A stretch of 29,342 nucleotides of DNA, from positions 1-29,342 of the forward strand of contig JOFO01000067.1 in the NCBI GenBank assembly GCA_000721275.1. Direction: 5' to 3'. The translations under genes were made by a program, and so were the position numbers. Under the pieces are notes generated by a model that saw only the letters and a list, made by a program, of their open reading frames with translations, searched no databases and had not been told where the DNA came from. Below are positions 1 to 7,631 of the stretch, piece after piece (positions within the stretch are counted from its first letter, which is position 1; each line of letters opens with the position of its first letter). The DNA comes from Microtetraspora glauca (lineage in GTDB: Bacteria; Actinomycetota; Actinomycetes; Streptomycetales; Streptomycetaceae).

Positions 1-345
1 GTCCTCAACGGCGGCCGCATCGTCGCCGAAGGCACCGCCGACCAGCTCAAGCGCCAGATCCCCGGCGGCCACGTCCGCCTCCGCTTCACCGACCCCACCG
101 CCTACCGCAGCGCCGCCGAGGTCCTCCAGGTGGCGACCCCCGACGACGAGGCCCTGACGCTCCAGCTCGCCAGCGGCGGCAGCCAGCGCGAACTGCGCGC
201 CATCCTCGACTGGCTCGACGCGGCCGGCGTCGAGGCGGACGAACTCACCGTCCACACCCCGGACCTCGACGACGTCTTCTTCGCCCTGACCGCCACGGAC
301 ACCCCGACGCCCGTCCCCGCCCAGCCGCAGGAGAACGCCCGATGA
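1..345 (+). CDS. ABC transporter ATP-binding protein, DrrA type (3' end only)
   Basis: The reading frame is open from base 1, so the gene begins before the window and only its last 114 codons are seen. The visible part starts with VLNGGRIVAEGTADQLK, the segment that follows the H-loop in drug-export ATPases of the DrrA/CcmA class (hints such as 'EGT' and 'LK' are typical). It ends with the small C-terminal domain of that class, including PDLDDVFFALT near the end. The catalytic Walker motifs lie outside the window. The stop overlaps the next start as ATGA, so ATPase and permease are translationally coupled. By family knowledge the pair would export a hydrophobic compound; the substrate cannot be read from this sequence. 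Confidence 0.85.
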   Translation, partial: VLNGGRIVAEGTADQLKRQIPGGHVRLRFTDPTAYRSAAEVLQVATPDDEALTLQLASGGSQRELRAILDWLDAAGVEADELTVHTPDLDDVFFALTATDTPTPVPAQPQENAR

Positions 346-984
346 GCAGCGCCCTGTCCCTCGCCGTCCGCGACTCGTCCACGATGCTCCGGCGGAACCT
401 CCTCCACGCCCGCCGCTACCCCTCCCTCACCCTCAACCTGCTCCTCACCCCGGTGATGATGCTGCTGCTCTTCGTCTACGTCTTCGGCGACGTGATGAGC
501 GCGGGCATGGGCGGCGGCGCGGACCGCGCGGCGTACGTCGCCTACGTGGTGCCCGGGATCCTGATGATGACCGTGGGCGGCACGGTGGTCGGCACGGCGG
601 TCTCCGTCGCCAACGACATGAACGAGGGCATCATCGCCCGCTTCCGCACCATGGCGATCCACCGCCCGTCGATCCTCGTCGGACACGATCGCCGTCGGCA
701 TGGGCCTGGTCTCCCCCAACGCCGAGGCCGCGTCCAACAACGCCCTCCCGCTGGTCATCCTGCCCCTGATCTCCAGCGCGTTCGTCCCGATCGGCTCGAT
801 GCCCGGCTGGTTCCAGCCGATCGCCGAGTACCAGCCCTTCACCCCGGCCATCGAAACCCTCCGCGGCCTGCTCCTCGGCACCGGGATCGGCCACAACGGC
901 TGGCTCGCGGTCGCCTGGTGCCTCGGCCTGACGGCCCTCGGCTACCTCTGGTCGACGTCGGTCTTCCGGCGCGACCCCTCCTGA
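342..984 (+). pseudogene. ABC-2 type permease (DrrB family) with internal deletion and frameshift
   Basis: The first part (342 to about 685) encodes a normal DrrB N-terminus: a cytoplasmic lead, a first membrane segment (LLLTPVMMLLLFVYVFG), a second around VVPGILMMTVGG, and the conserved stretch MNEGIIARFRTMAIHRPS. The family then continues in another frame: from about 685 the +1 frame reads DTIAVGMGLVSPNAEAASNN, followed by the conserved EYQPFTPAIETLRGLLLG and a last membrane segment, stopping at 984. The two halves are in different frames and together encode about 214 residues, while I recall family members of roughly 250-280. About 60-70 residues that would hold the middle membrane helices are missing at the junction. 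In frame with its own start the product would lose its second half. A sequencing or assembly error cannot be excluded, but a simple base error would not explain the missing helices. Confidence 0.8.
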
Positions 985-1024
985 TCCCCTTCTTCCTCAC
1001 CGCGACCCGCGCGGCCCCCCACCA

Positions 1025-1061
1025 GGGCGGCGTACCCGACACCCGTCGGCGTACGCCGCCC
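1025..1061. terminator. Bidirectional hairpin between convergent genes
   Basis: GGGCGGCGTAC at 1025-1035 pairs with GTACGCCGCCC-type sequence at 1051-1061. The inner arms CCGAC (1036-1040) and GTCGG (1045-1049) also pair, around the loop ACCC. This gives a stem of about 16 pairs with one bulged C at 1050. It lies between the end of the permease (984) and the end of the HEAT-repeat gene (1077), where a shared terminator is expected. There is no clear T-tract on either side, as is common in GC-rich actinobacteria. Confidence 0.7.
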
Positions 1062-1076
1062 CGCGGCGCGTCCGCG

Positions 1077-4000
1077 TCACGTCCGCCCCCGGCCGCCGCC
1101 GTCCCGCTCCGCCTCCGTCTCCGCTTCCCTCTCCGCCTCCCGGATCCGCGCCAGCAGGCGCTCGTACCGGGCCCTGCGGTCCGGGCGGGCGCGGGACGCG
1201 GACCTGCGCAGCGCGGGCACCGCTTCCGGCCCGGCGCGCAGCACGGCCTCCTCTGCCGCCCGCCGCACGACGGCCCGGCCGTGGTCGAGGAGCGCGACGA
1301 AGAGCGGCACCGCCTGCCGCCGGCCCGCCTGCGACAGGACCCGGATCGCGCCCCGCACCACGTCGGGCTGCGGGTCGCGCAACAGGTCCTCGGTCAGCCG
1401 CAGGTGCGCGTCCCGGTCGAGCAGCGCCCGCGAGGTGCGGTGCGCGTGCAGCCGTACGCCGGCCTCGGGATGCCGCAGCAGGTCCCGCAACGCGGCCTCC
1501 AGGGCGGCCGGTTCGAGTGCGCCGGGGCGTTCCTCCAGGCGGGCGAGGGCGCGCCGGATCCGCGCGGGCTCGGGCGAGCGCAGCAGGGCGGCCAGGTCGC
1601 CGTCCGCGTCCGCGGAGGACGGCGGGGGTACGGGGAGGGGCGCGCGTTCCCGCAGGGCGCGGAGGGCCGCCGCGCGCCGTTCGGCGGTCTCGGGGTCGTG
1701 CAGCGGTCCGTCGACGAGCCGGAGCCCCGCCCCGGGGTGCCGGTCGCGCAGCCGGTCCAGCACGGGGGTGCGGAGCAGGGGGCGGTCGGCGACCAGGGCC
1801 AGGAGGCCGGAGGCGCCCGCGGCGAGCCGGGGTTCCAGGTGCGCTGCCAGGGTGTCGGCGGGCAGGCGCCGCAGCGCGTGGAAGGCGTCCGCCCGCGTGC
1901 CGTCGTCCGGCCCGTGCTCCCACAGGTGCAGGAGGACGGGGAGGAGCGGCTGGAGCGCGGCGTCGTCGGGGGCCGTGGCGGCGATGCGGGCGATCCGGTC
2001 GGGGCGGAGTCCGGGGTCGAGCGGCATCGCCGGGCCGGCTTCGGTGAGCGCCCTGCCCAGCGCGGCCCGCAGGACGGGGTCGTCGGGCGCGTCGGTGCCG
2101 CCGCGCAGATGGGCGTCGAGGGCGGCGGCACGAGCCTCCGGTTCCGGCCAGGCGAGGAGGGTGTGCGCGGCGGTGTTCCGCTGCTGCCGCAGGCCGGAGC
2201 CGAGCAGGGCCAGCAGCCGCTCCCGCTGGGCGGCGGACCGCGGCTGGTCCAGGTCGGCGGGGTGGGCGCGGCGCGGTGCGGAGTCCGCGGCGCGGGCCTC
2301 CTCGGCGAGTGTCCACGGTGGGGCGCCCGGTGGCTGGAGGTCCGTCATCCAGTCGAGGAGCGCGGTCCGTACGTCCGGTGCGGCGCCGGCGTGGAGGTCG
2401 GCGAGGGCGGTGAGCAGGGCGCGCGAGCCGCCCGTCGCGTGGCGCCGCCGGTACGCCGACAGTTCGCGCGCGCTCCGGGTGGCGGCGGCGAGTTCGTCGT
2501 ACCAGGGTGGCTTGGGCTCGGGCGGGGCGGTGGCCGGGGTGATCCCGAACGCGTCGCGCAGTACGGTCCGTCCGGTGCCGGCCGGGTCGGACGCCCGGTC
2601 GGCGGCGGCGAGTTCGCGGTCGAGGTCGGCGCGGACGAGGACGGCCCCGGCGCGCCGGAGCAGCGGGAGCGCCGACCGGCGGCCGGCGGCCCGCGGCGGC
2701 AGCGCCCGTACGGCAGCCGTCACGTGACCGCCCAGCCCGGGGCGGTCCGCGATCTCCTCCAGGAGCGCGAGGATCCCGTCGCGGGTGCCGCCGTCCGCTT
2801 CCGCGAGCCCGTCGAGGAGCACCGTCACGTGCCGGGCGAGCACGCCGCGCTCCTGCGCCGTGCGGGGGCCGGGGCCGATCGCGTCCGGCAGGACGGCGAG
2901 GACCGCTCGCCGGGCCCGTTCCGTGGTGGCGGCGAGGGCGAGCCAGTCGGCGAGGTACGCGCGGGTGGGGCGGAGCCGTGCGGCGGGGGCGGGCCGTTCG
3001 GCGAGGCGCAGGGCGGCGGCGGGGTCCCAGCCCTGCTCCCCCAGGACCGCGAGGTCGGCCGCGTCCGGGTCCGGGGTGGGTTCCCCGGGGAGCGCGGCGA
3101 GCAGCCGGTCGCGGACCCGGGCGTCCGCCGCGTGGTGCGCGGCGGCGGTGACGGCGGCGGGGAGGGTGTCGCCGAGGAGGGCGCGGAGGGCGTCGAGGAG
3201 GAGGGCGCGCAGGCCGGGGTTGTCGCTGCGGCCGAGGCCGTGGAGGAGGCGGGGGACGGCCCGGGGGGTGCCGGCGGTGGCGAGGGCGCGGGCCGCCGTC
3301 TTGCGGACGTTCATCCGGGGGTGGTCGAGGCAGGCGGCGATCGCGTCCGACGCCCAGTGGGCCCGCGCCTCGCCGAGCGCGCTCAGGGTGCCGCGTACGG
3401 TCTGCGGGTCGCGGTCGGGCCCGGTCAGCGCGAGCAGCGTCGCGGAGACGGCCTCGACGCCGTGGCCGTCGGTGTCGCGGGCGAGGAGCGCGACGGCGTG
3501 CTTGCGGACGTGCCGGTCGGGGTGGCGCAGGAGGGGGTGCACCCGGCGGCGGACCGTCGCGGGCGGGGCCTCCGGCAGGTCGGTCAGCAGGCGGAGCAGC
3601 ACGGTCTGTTCGCCGGCGGTCAGCCCCGGCCGGTCGAGCAGTCCGAGGGTCAGGTCGGTGACGAGGGCGGGGCCGGCGGCGTCGGCGTCGGGGGCGTCCA
3701 GGAGGCACACCGGGCGGATCCGGCCGCGTGCGTGCAGCCGCCGCCCGAGGTCGCACAGCGCCGTGACGGCCTCCGGCGGGACGGTCGGCTCGGCGTCGGG
3801 GACGGGCGGCGCGCCGTCGGGTTCCCAGGCGGCGGCCGCCTCGCCGGCGATCCGCAGCAGCAGGTCGGCGAGGACGGGCAGCAGCTCCGGGCCGGCGTGC
3901 GCGGCGAGCCGGGTCAGGGCGGCGACGGGCCGGCCGGGATCCAGGTGGGCGGCGAGGAGGGCGAGTTCGCGCGGGTCCGGGCCGCCGAGGTCGGCGGCCA

Positions 4001-5330
4001 CCCGGGCGGGCAGTGCGGCGGCGTCCATCCGGGCGAGCAGTTCCCGGCGCACCCGCGGGTCGGTGGCCAGCAGCCAGACCAGTTCCAGGGCCCGTCCGCG
4101 GTGGGCCCGCAACGCCCGTTCCACCGCCGCCGGTTCGGGTGCGGCGTCCGGGGGCGCGAGGGTGGCCAGGCCGAGGGCGGCGCCGAGGACCCGTACCGTG
4201 CGCTCGCCGCCGACGGCCTCCAGCGCGTCGAGCGCGTCGGCGGGCGCGTGCGGGAGGGCGGCGAGGACGGCGTCCTCGGTGCCGGGGTCGCGGAGCGCCC
4301 GCAGCGCCCGCAGGAACGGCCCCGGGACGGCCGCGTCCGGCAGGACGCGGGCGATCGCCGGCGCCACCGGCAGGCTCCCGACGCCTTGTTCGTCCAGCGC
4401 GACGAGCAGGTCGAGCCGGCGCGGCCACGACGGATCGCCGGGCGCGGCGCCCTCCAGCAGGCGCAGCACGTCGTGCCGGACGGTGTAGAGGACGGTCGCG
4501 ACGGCGCGGGCCGGGACGGTGTGGTCGGCGAGGGCGAGGGCCAGGACGGCGGGCACGTCGGGCGCGGTGACGAAGTGGCCGCGCCGGTGCATCGCGCGCA
4601 GGCAGTCGACGGCGGGACCTGCGAGCAGCAGCGGGTCCTCGGCGGCGAGCCGCAGCACGGCCGGTACGTCGCCGCGCCGCGCGGTCTCCCCGTACAGGGC
4701 CAGGGCCCGCCTCCGTACGCGCGGCGCCCGGTCCGGATCGGCCGCCGCCCGCCACAGCGGCTCCCCGTGCCCGTGGGCGGCGGCGGTGGTGAGGGCGGCG
4801 TCGGCGGTCGCCGGGCCGAACAGGCCGTCGAGCCGTTCGGCCGGCAGCGGTGCGACGGCGGCCCAGGGCTCGGCGAGCGCGACGAGCGCCCGGTTCACGA
4901 CGGCGGCGGAGCCCGAACCGAGCAGCCCCGTCAGCGTCTTCCGTACGAACGCGGGGTCGAGGGCCCGCGAGCGCAGCCCCTCCCCCGCCAGCCGCAGCGC
5001 CTCCCCCTCCAGCACGGCGTCCCCGCTTCCGGCGAGCGCCCTGACGAGCAGGTCCGCCCGCGCGCACCGCACCACGCCCGTGCCGCGCACCGCCTGGTAC
5101 AGCGCCTCCCCGCGCTCCTCCCGCTCCACCACCCCGGGATCCCGGGCCAGTTCGGCGCGGAGCAGCGCCACCCGCACCGGCGCGGGCAGCAGTTCCGCGG
5201 GCCAGTCGCGCCACCCGCCGGGAGGCCCGCCGGGTGCCGCCGCCAGGGCCAGCGCCTCCTCGGGGCTCGCCGGGACCGGGCCGGAGGGCCGGGAGGCACT
5301 GCTGGTCTGCGCTGTCGCCGTGGGGTGCAC
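1077..5330 (-). CDS. Large HEAT-repeat protein, function unknown
   Basis: The product is 1417 residues built almost wholly of paired amphipathic helices rich in Ala, Leu and Arg. HEAT-like units are clearest near residues 595-700 (HPDRHVRKHAVALLA; LDHPRMNVRKTAARALA) and near the C-terminus, around 1290-1390 (LRDPQPDVVRGAIRVLS; LDHGRAVVRRAAEEAVL). It ends in a charged Glu/Arg tail. There is no signal peptide, membrane segment or recognisable enzyme domain, so a cytoplasmic scaffold is the most I can infer. I chose the GTG at 5330 because it follows the helicase stop at 5422, and because the hexamer TACGAT ends six bases before it, as in a leaderless promoter. The 91-base gap upstream holds a run of nine G (5398-5406). 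Possible alternatives are other GTG codons slightly downstream. The 3' end faces the permease across a strong hairpin. Confidence 0.8.
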   Translation of the reverse strand: MHPTATAQTSSASRPSGPVPASPEEALALAAAPGGPPGGWRDWPAELLPAPVRVALLRAELARDPGVVEREERGEALYQAVRGTGVVRCARADLLVRALAGSGDAVLEGEALRLAGEGLRSRALDPAFVRKTLTGLLGSGSAAVVNRALVALAEPWAAVAPLPAERLDGLFGPATADAALTTAAAHGHGEPLWRAAADPDRAPRVRRRALALYGETARRGDVPAVLRLAAEDPLLLAGPAVDCLRAMHRRGHFVTAPDVPAVLALALADHTVPARAVATVLYTVRHDVLRLLEGAAPGDPSWPRRLDLLVALDEQGVGSLPVAPAIARVLPDAAVPGPFLRALRALRDPGTEDAVLAALPHAPADALDALEAVGGERTVRVLGAALGLATLAPPDAAPEPAAVERALRAHRGRALELVWLLATDPRVRRELLARMDAAALPARVAADLGGPDPRELALLAAHLDPGRPVAALTRLAAHAGPELLPVLADLLLRIAGEAAAAWEPDGAPPVPDAEPTVPPEAVTALCDLGRRLHARGRIRPVCLLDAPDADAAGPALVTDLTLGLLDRPGLTAGEQTVLLRLLTDLPEAPPATVRRRVHPLLRHPDRHVRKHAVALLARDTDGHGVEAVSATLLALTGPDRDPQTVRGTLSALGEARAHWASDAIAACLDHPRMNVRKTAARALATAGTPRAVPRLLHGLGRSDNPGLRALLLDALRALLGDTLPAAVTAAAHHAADARVRDRLLAALPGEPTPDPDAADLAVLGEQGWDPAAALRLAERPAPAARLRPTRAYLADWLALAATTERARRAVLAVLPDAIGPGPRTAQERGVLARHVTVLLDGLAEADGGTRDGILALLEEIADRPGLGGHVTAAVRALPPRAAGRRSALPLLRRAGAVLVRADLDRELAAADRASDPAGTGRTVLRDAFGITPATAPPEPKPPWYDELAAATRSARELSAYRRRHATGGSRALLTALADLHAGAAPDVRTALLDWMTDLQPPGAPPWTLAEEARAADSAPRRAHPADLDQPRSAAQRERLLALLGSGLRQQRNTAAHTLLAWPEPEARAAALDAHLRGGTDAPDDPVLRAALGRALTEAGPAMPLDPGLRPDRIARIAATAPDDAALQPLLPVLLHLWEHGPDDGTRADAFHALRRLPADTLAAHLEPRLAAGASGLLALVADRPLLRTPVLDRLRDRHPGAGLRLVDGPLHDPETAERRAAALRALRERAPLPVPPPSSADADGDLAALLRSPEPARIRRALARLEERPGALEPAALEAALRDLLRHPEAGVRLHAHRTSRALLDRDAHLRLTEDLLRDPQPDVVRGAIRVLSQAGRRQAVPLFVALLDHGRAVVRRAAEEAVLRAGPEAVPALRRSASRARPDRRARYERLLARIREAEREAETEAERDGGGRGRT

Positions 5331-5336
5331 CCCGGG

Positions 5337-5342
5337 ATCGTA
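5337..5342 (-). promoter_or_regulatory. Candidate -10 box of HEAT-repeat gene (leaderless)
   Basis: On the minus strand TACGAT is followed by six bases and the GTG start. It fits the TANNNT consensus; no convincing -35 box is seen. Confidence 0.4.
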
Positions 5343-5421
5343 CGACCCGGGGCGCCGCGGAGACCGGGACGAGCCGGCCTCGGTCCGTCCGGCTCGCGGG
5401 GGGGGGCGTGCGGACCCGGGG

Positions 5422-7092
5422 TCAGCGCTCGGTCGTGCCGCCGCGGCCGGCGGTGCGCCGGCGCGGGCGCCGGTCGCCGCTCCGGCCGGCGGACGGGGCG
5501 GCGGTCTCGCCCGCCTTGCCCGCTCCGCCGGATCCCGTGCGCCGGGCGGGGGCGCGGCCCCCGGTCGCGGTCTTCGTGGCCGTGGTGGCCGCCTTGCCGC
5601 CCTTCGGCGCCTGCGCGCCGCCGGCGGAGGTGCGGCGGCCGGTGCCGCGCGCGCCCGTGCCGGCGGACGCCTCGCTCTTCGGCGCCGCTCCGGCACCGCC
5701 GCCGCGGCGGCGCCGCGACGGACGGCCGCCGTCGCCGGTGGACGCGCGGGCGGGCCGGGACGCGGCCGGGGCGGCCGGCTGCGGCACCTCCAGGGTGACG
5801 GCGACGCCGGACGGCTCGCGGGCGCCGGTGAGGGTGGCCAGTTCCTCGTCGCTGGACTTCACGCGGAGGGTACGGGGCTGGATGCCGGCGTCCTTCATGA
5901 GCCGGCTGAACTCGTGCTTCTGCTCGGGCAGGACGAGCGTCACGACGCTGCCGGAGCCGCCGGCCCGGGCGGTCCGGCCGCCGCGGTGCAGGTAGTCCTT
6001 GTGGTCGGCCGGCGGGTCGACGTTCACGACCAGGTCGAGGTCGTCGATGTGGATGCCGCGGGCGGCGACGTTCGTCGCCACCAGCGCGGTGACGTGCCCC
6101 GTCTTGAACTGCTCCAGGGTCCGGGTGCGCTGCGGCTGGGTCCGGCCGCCGTGCAGGGCCGCAGCGCGGACGCCGACGGAGAGCAGCCGCTTGGCGAGCC
6201 GGTCCGCCGACCGCTTGGTGTCGAGGAAGAGGATGACCCGGCCGTCGCGGGCCGCGATGCGGGTGGTGACGGCCTTCTTGTCGGTCGCGTCCTGCACGTG
6301 GAGGACGTGGTGCTCCATCGTGGTCACCGCACCGGCGGACGGGTCCACGGAGTGGACCACGGGGTCGGTGAGGAAGCGCTTGACGAGCTTGTCGATGTTC
6401 TGGTCCAGGGTGGCGGAGAACAGCATCCGCTGCCCGTCCGGCCGCACCTGGGTGATCAGCTTGGTGATCTGCGGCAGGAAGCCCATGTCGGTCATCTGGT
6501 CGGCCTCGTCGAGGACCGTGATCCGGACGTCGTCGAGGACGCAGTCGCCGCGCTCCACCAGGTCGTTCAGCCGGCCGGGGCTCGCCACGACCACCTCGGC
6601 GCCGCGCCGCAGCGCGGTGGCCTGCTTGGTGATCGACAGTCCGCCGACGACGGTCGTCATCCGCAGGTTCACGGCGGTCGCGTACGGGGCGAGGGAGTCG
6701 GTGACCTGCTGGGCCAGCTCGCGGGTCGGCACGAGCACCAGCGCGAGCGGGGCCGTCGGCCGGGCCCGCAGCCCGGCCGTGCGGGCCAGCAGCGCCAGCC
6801 CGAAGGCGAGGGTCTTGCCGGAGCCCGTCCGGCCGCGCGCCAGCACGTCACGGCCGGCGAGCGAGTCCGGCAGGGTGGCGCCCTGGATGGGGAAGGGCGT
6901 GGTCACGCCCTGCGCGGCGAGGGTCGTGTGCAGCCCGGCGGGCATGTCGAGACGGGCGAAGTCGTCCACGGCGGGCAGCGGCGGCGTCACGCTCTCCGGC
7001 ACCCGGAACTCGCCGGACGAGGCCGGCGACGGCACCTGGGCCGAGGCGGTGGCGGGGACGCGCTTGCCCGGCTTCCGGGGCCTACGGGACAT
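5422..7092 (-). CDS. DEAD-box ATP-dependent RNA helicase
   Basis: This 556-residue protein carries the full set of DEAD-box motifs in order: Q motif with GVTTPFPIQ (62-70), motif I GRTGSGKT (87-94), Ia PTRELAQQ (122-129), GG (150-151), SPGR (171-174), motif II DEAD (195-198), motif III SAT (226-228), motif V ATNVAARGIHID (339-350) and motif VI HRGGRTARAG (369-378). Residues from about 440 to the end form a disordered, Arg/Gly/Ala-rich basic tail, typical of helicases that bind structured RNA. The start at 7092 is preceded by GAAAGG about 12 bases upstream. An upstream in-frame ATG at 7137 would add 15 residues without similarity to the family. The neighbour upstream on the same strand is a cold-shock protein, and the two probably act together in unwinding mRNA at low temperature. 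Confidence 0.95.
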   Translation of the reverse strand: MSRRPRKPGKRVPATASAQVPSPASSGEFRVPESVTPPLPAVDDFARLDMPAGLHTTLAAQGVTTPFPIQGATLPDSLAGRDVLARGRTGSGKTLAFGLALLARTAGLRARPTAPLALVLVPTRELAQQVTDSLAPYATAVNLRMTTVVGGLSITKQATALRRGAEVVVASPGRLNDLVERGDCVLDDVRITVLDEADQMTDMGFLPQITKLITQVRPDGQRMLFSATLDQNIDKLVKRFLTDPVVHSVDPSAGAVTTMEHHVLHVQDATDKKAVTTRIAARDGRVILFLDTKRSADRLAKRLLSVGVRAAALHGGRTQPQRTRTLEQFKTGHVTALVATNVAARGIHIDDLDLVVNVDPPADHKDYLHRGGRTARAGGSGSVVTLVLPEQKHEFSRLMKDAGIQPRTLRVKSSDEELATLTGAREPSGVAVTLEVPQPAAPAASRPARASTGDGGRPSRRRRGGGAGAAPKSEASAGTGARGTGRRTSAGGAQAPKGGKAATTATKTATGGRAPARRTGSGGAGKAGETAAPSAGRSGDRRPRRRTAGRGGTTER

Positions 7093-7209
7093 AGATTTCT
7101 CTGCCTTTCTTCGAACTGCACGAACCACGAACTGCACGAACTACGGACTGCACGCACCACGGGCGGCACGGGCCGCGCACGGCGCCGCACCGGCCGTGTA
7201 CAGCACAAA

Positions 7210-7242
7210 CCGGGGTCCGCGCCCTCACGGCGCGAACCCCGG
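7210..7242 (-). terminator. Strong hairpin between csp and the helicase gene
   Basis: CCGGGGT (7210-7216) pairs with ACCCCGG (7236-7242) and CGCGCC (7218-7223) with GGCGCG (7229-7234), with one C/A mismatch and a five-base loop. The hairpin begins 27 bases after the csp stop. On the minus strand the sequence TTTGTGCTG follows it, so it resembles an intrinsic terminator. It would limit read-through from csp into the helicase gene, or be used as a processing/stabilising structure for csp mRNA. Confidence 0.65.
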
Positions 7243-7269
7243 CGAGTGACGGACTAGGGCGTCCGGTGA

Positions 7270-7473
7270 TCAGGCGGGAACGATGTTCTCGGCCTGCGGG
7301 CCCTTCTGGCCCTGGGTGACGTCGAACGAGACCCGCTGGCCCTCCTGGAGCTCACGGAAGCCGCTCGTCGCGATGTTCGAGTAGTGGGCGAACACGTCCG
7401 GACCGCCACCGTCCTGCTCGATGAAGCCGAAGCCCTTTTCCGAGTTGAACCACTTCACGGTTCCCTGTGCCAT
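7270..7473 (-). CDS. Cold-shock protein (CspA family)
   Basis: This is a 67-residue single cold-shock domain of standard length, starting [22 protein letters not shown]1 (KGFGFI, residues 13-18) and RNP2 (VFAHYS, about 27-32) with the stacking aromatic residues are intact. By family knowledge it is an OB-fold protein that binds single-stranded RNA and DNA and prevents mRNA secondary structure. A strong Shine-Dalgarno sequence AAGGAG lies six bases before ATG. The leader of about 100 bases or more contains a very stable hairpin (7531-7563) and is AT-richer than its surroundings, which suggests regulation at the RNA level. The next gene on the strand is a DEAD-box helicase. Confidence 0.97.
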   Translation of the reverse strand: MAQGTVKWFNSEKGFGFIEQDGGGPDVFAHYSNIATSGFRELQEGQRVSFDVTQGQKGPQAENIVPA

Positions 7474-7530
7474 GACTTTCTCCTTCTGTAAGGCAGAGGC
7501 CCCATCCGGAGATGCCGGTAAAACGAAATA

Positions 7531-7563
7531 TGCGCCTGCGGAAAAGCATTCCGGTCAGGCGCA
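7531..7563 (-). promoter_or_regulatory. Long hairpin in the csp 5' leader (possible attenuator or RNA thermometer)
   Basis: TGCGCCTG (7531-7538) pairs exactly with CAGGCGCA (7556-7563), and CGGAA (7539-7543) with TTCCG (7549-7553), around the loop AAGCA, with two unpaired bases (7554-7555). On the transcribed strand the stem is followed by TATTTCGTTTTA, so it looks like an intrinsic terminator placed about 58 bases before the csp start. A promoter beyond 7563 would be needed for it to act as an attenuator. Confidence 0.6.
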
Positions 7564-7599
7564 CATAGGTTCATGGGTACCACAACTGCAACACTTCCC

Positions 7600-7605
7600 A
7601 CCCTA
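7600..7605 (-). promoter_or_regulatory. Candidate -10 box for csp
   Basis: TAGGGT on the minus strand, within the AT-richer segment upstream of the leader hairpin. It would give a leader of about 120 bases. No clear -35 box is seen, so this is only a candidate. Confidence 0.25.
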
Positions 7606-7631
7606 ACACGAAGAGGCCGACCGCGCGCGGT

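Noticed and set aside
5398..5406. Run of nine G as a possible phase-variation tract
   Set aside because: It lies between genes and is not in a reading frame; an effect on the HEAT gene promoter is possible but unsupported.
342..5798. A very long plus-strand open frame of over 1800 codons through the HEAT-repeat gene
   Set aside because: It is the antisense shadow of the minus-strand gene in GC-rich DNA. After the permease start the composition is Arg/Gly/Pro-rich with no family, while the minus strand gives coherent HEAT repeats.
4519..7257. Long plus-strand frame through the helicase gene
   Set aside because: Antisense to a clear DEAD-box helicase with all motifs; low-complexity translation.
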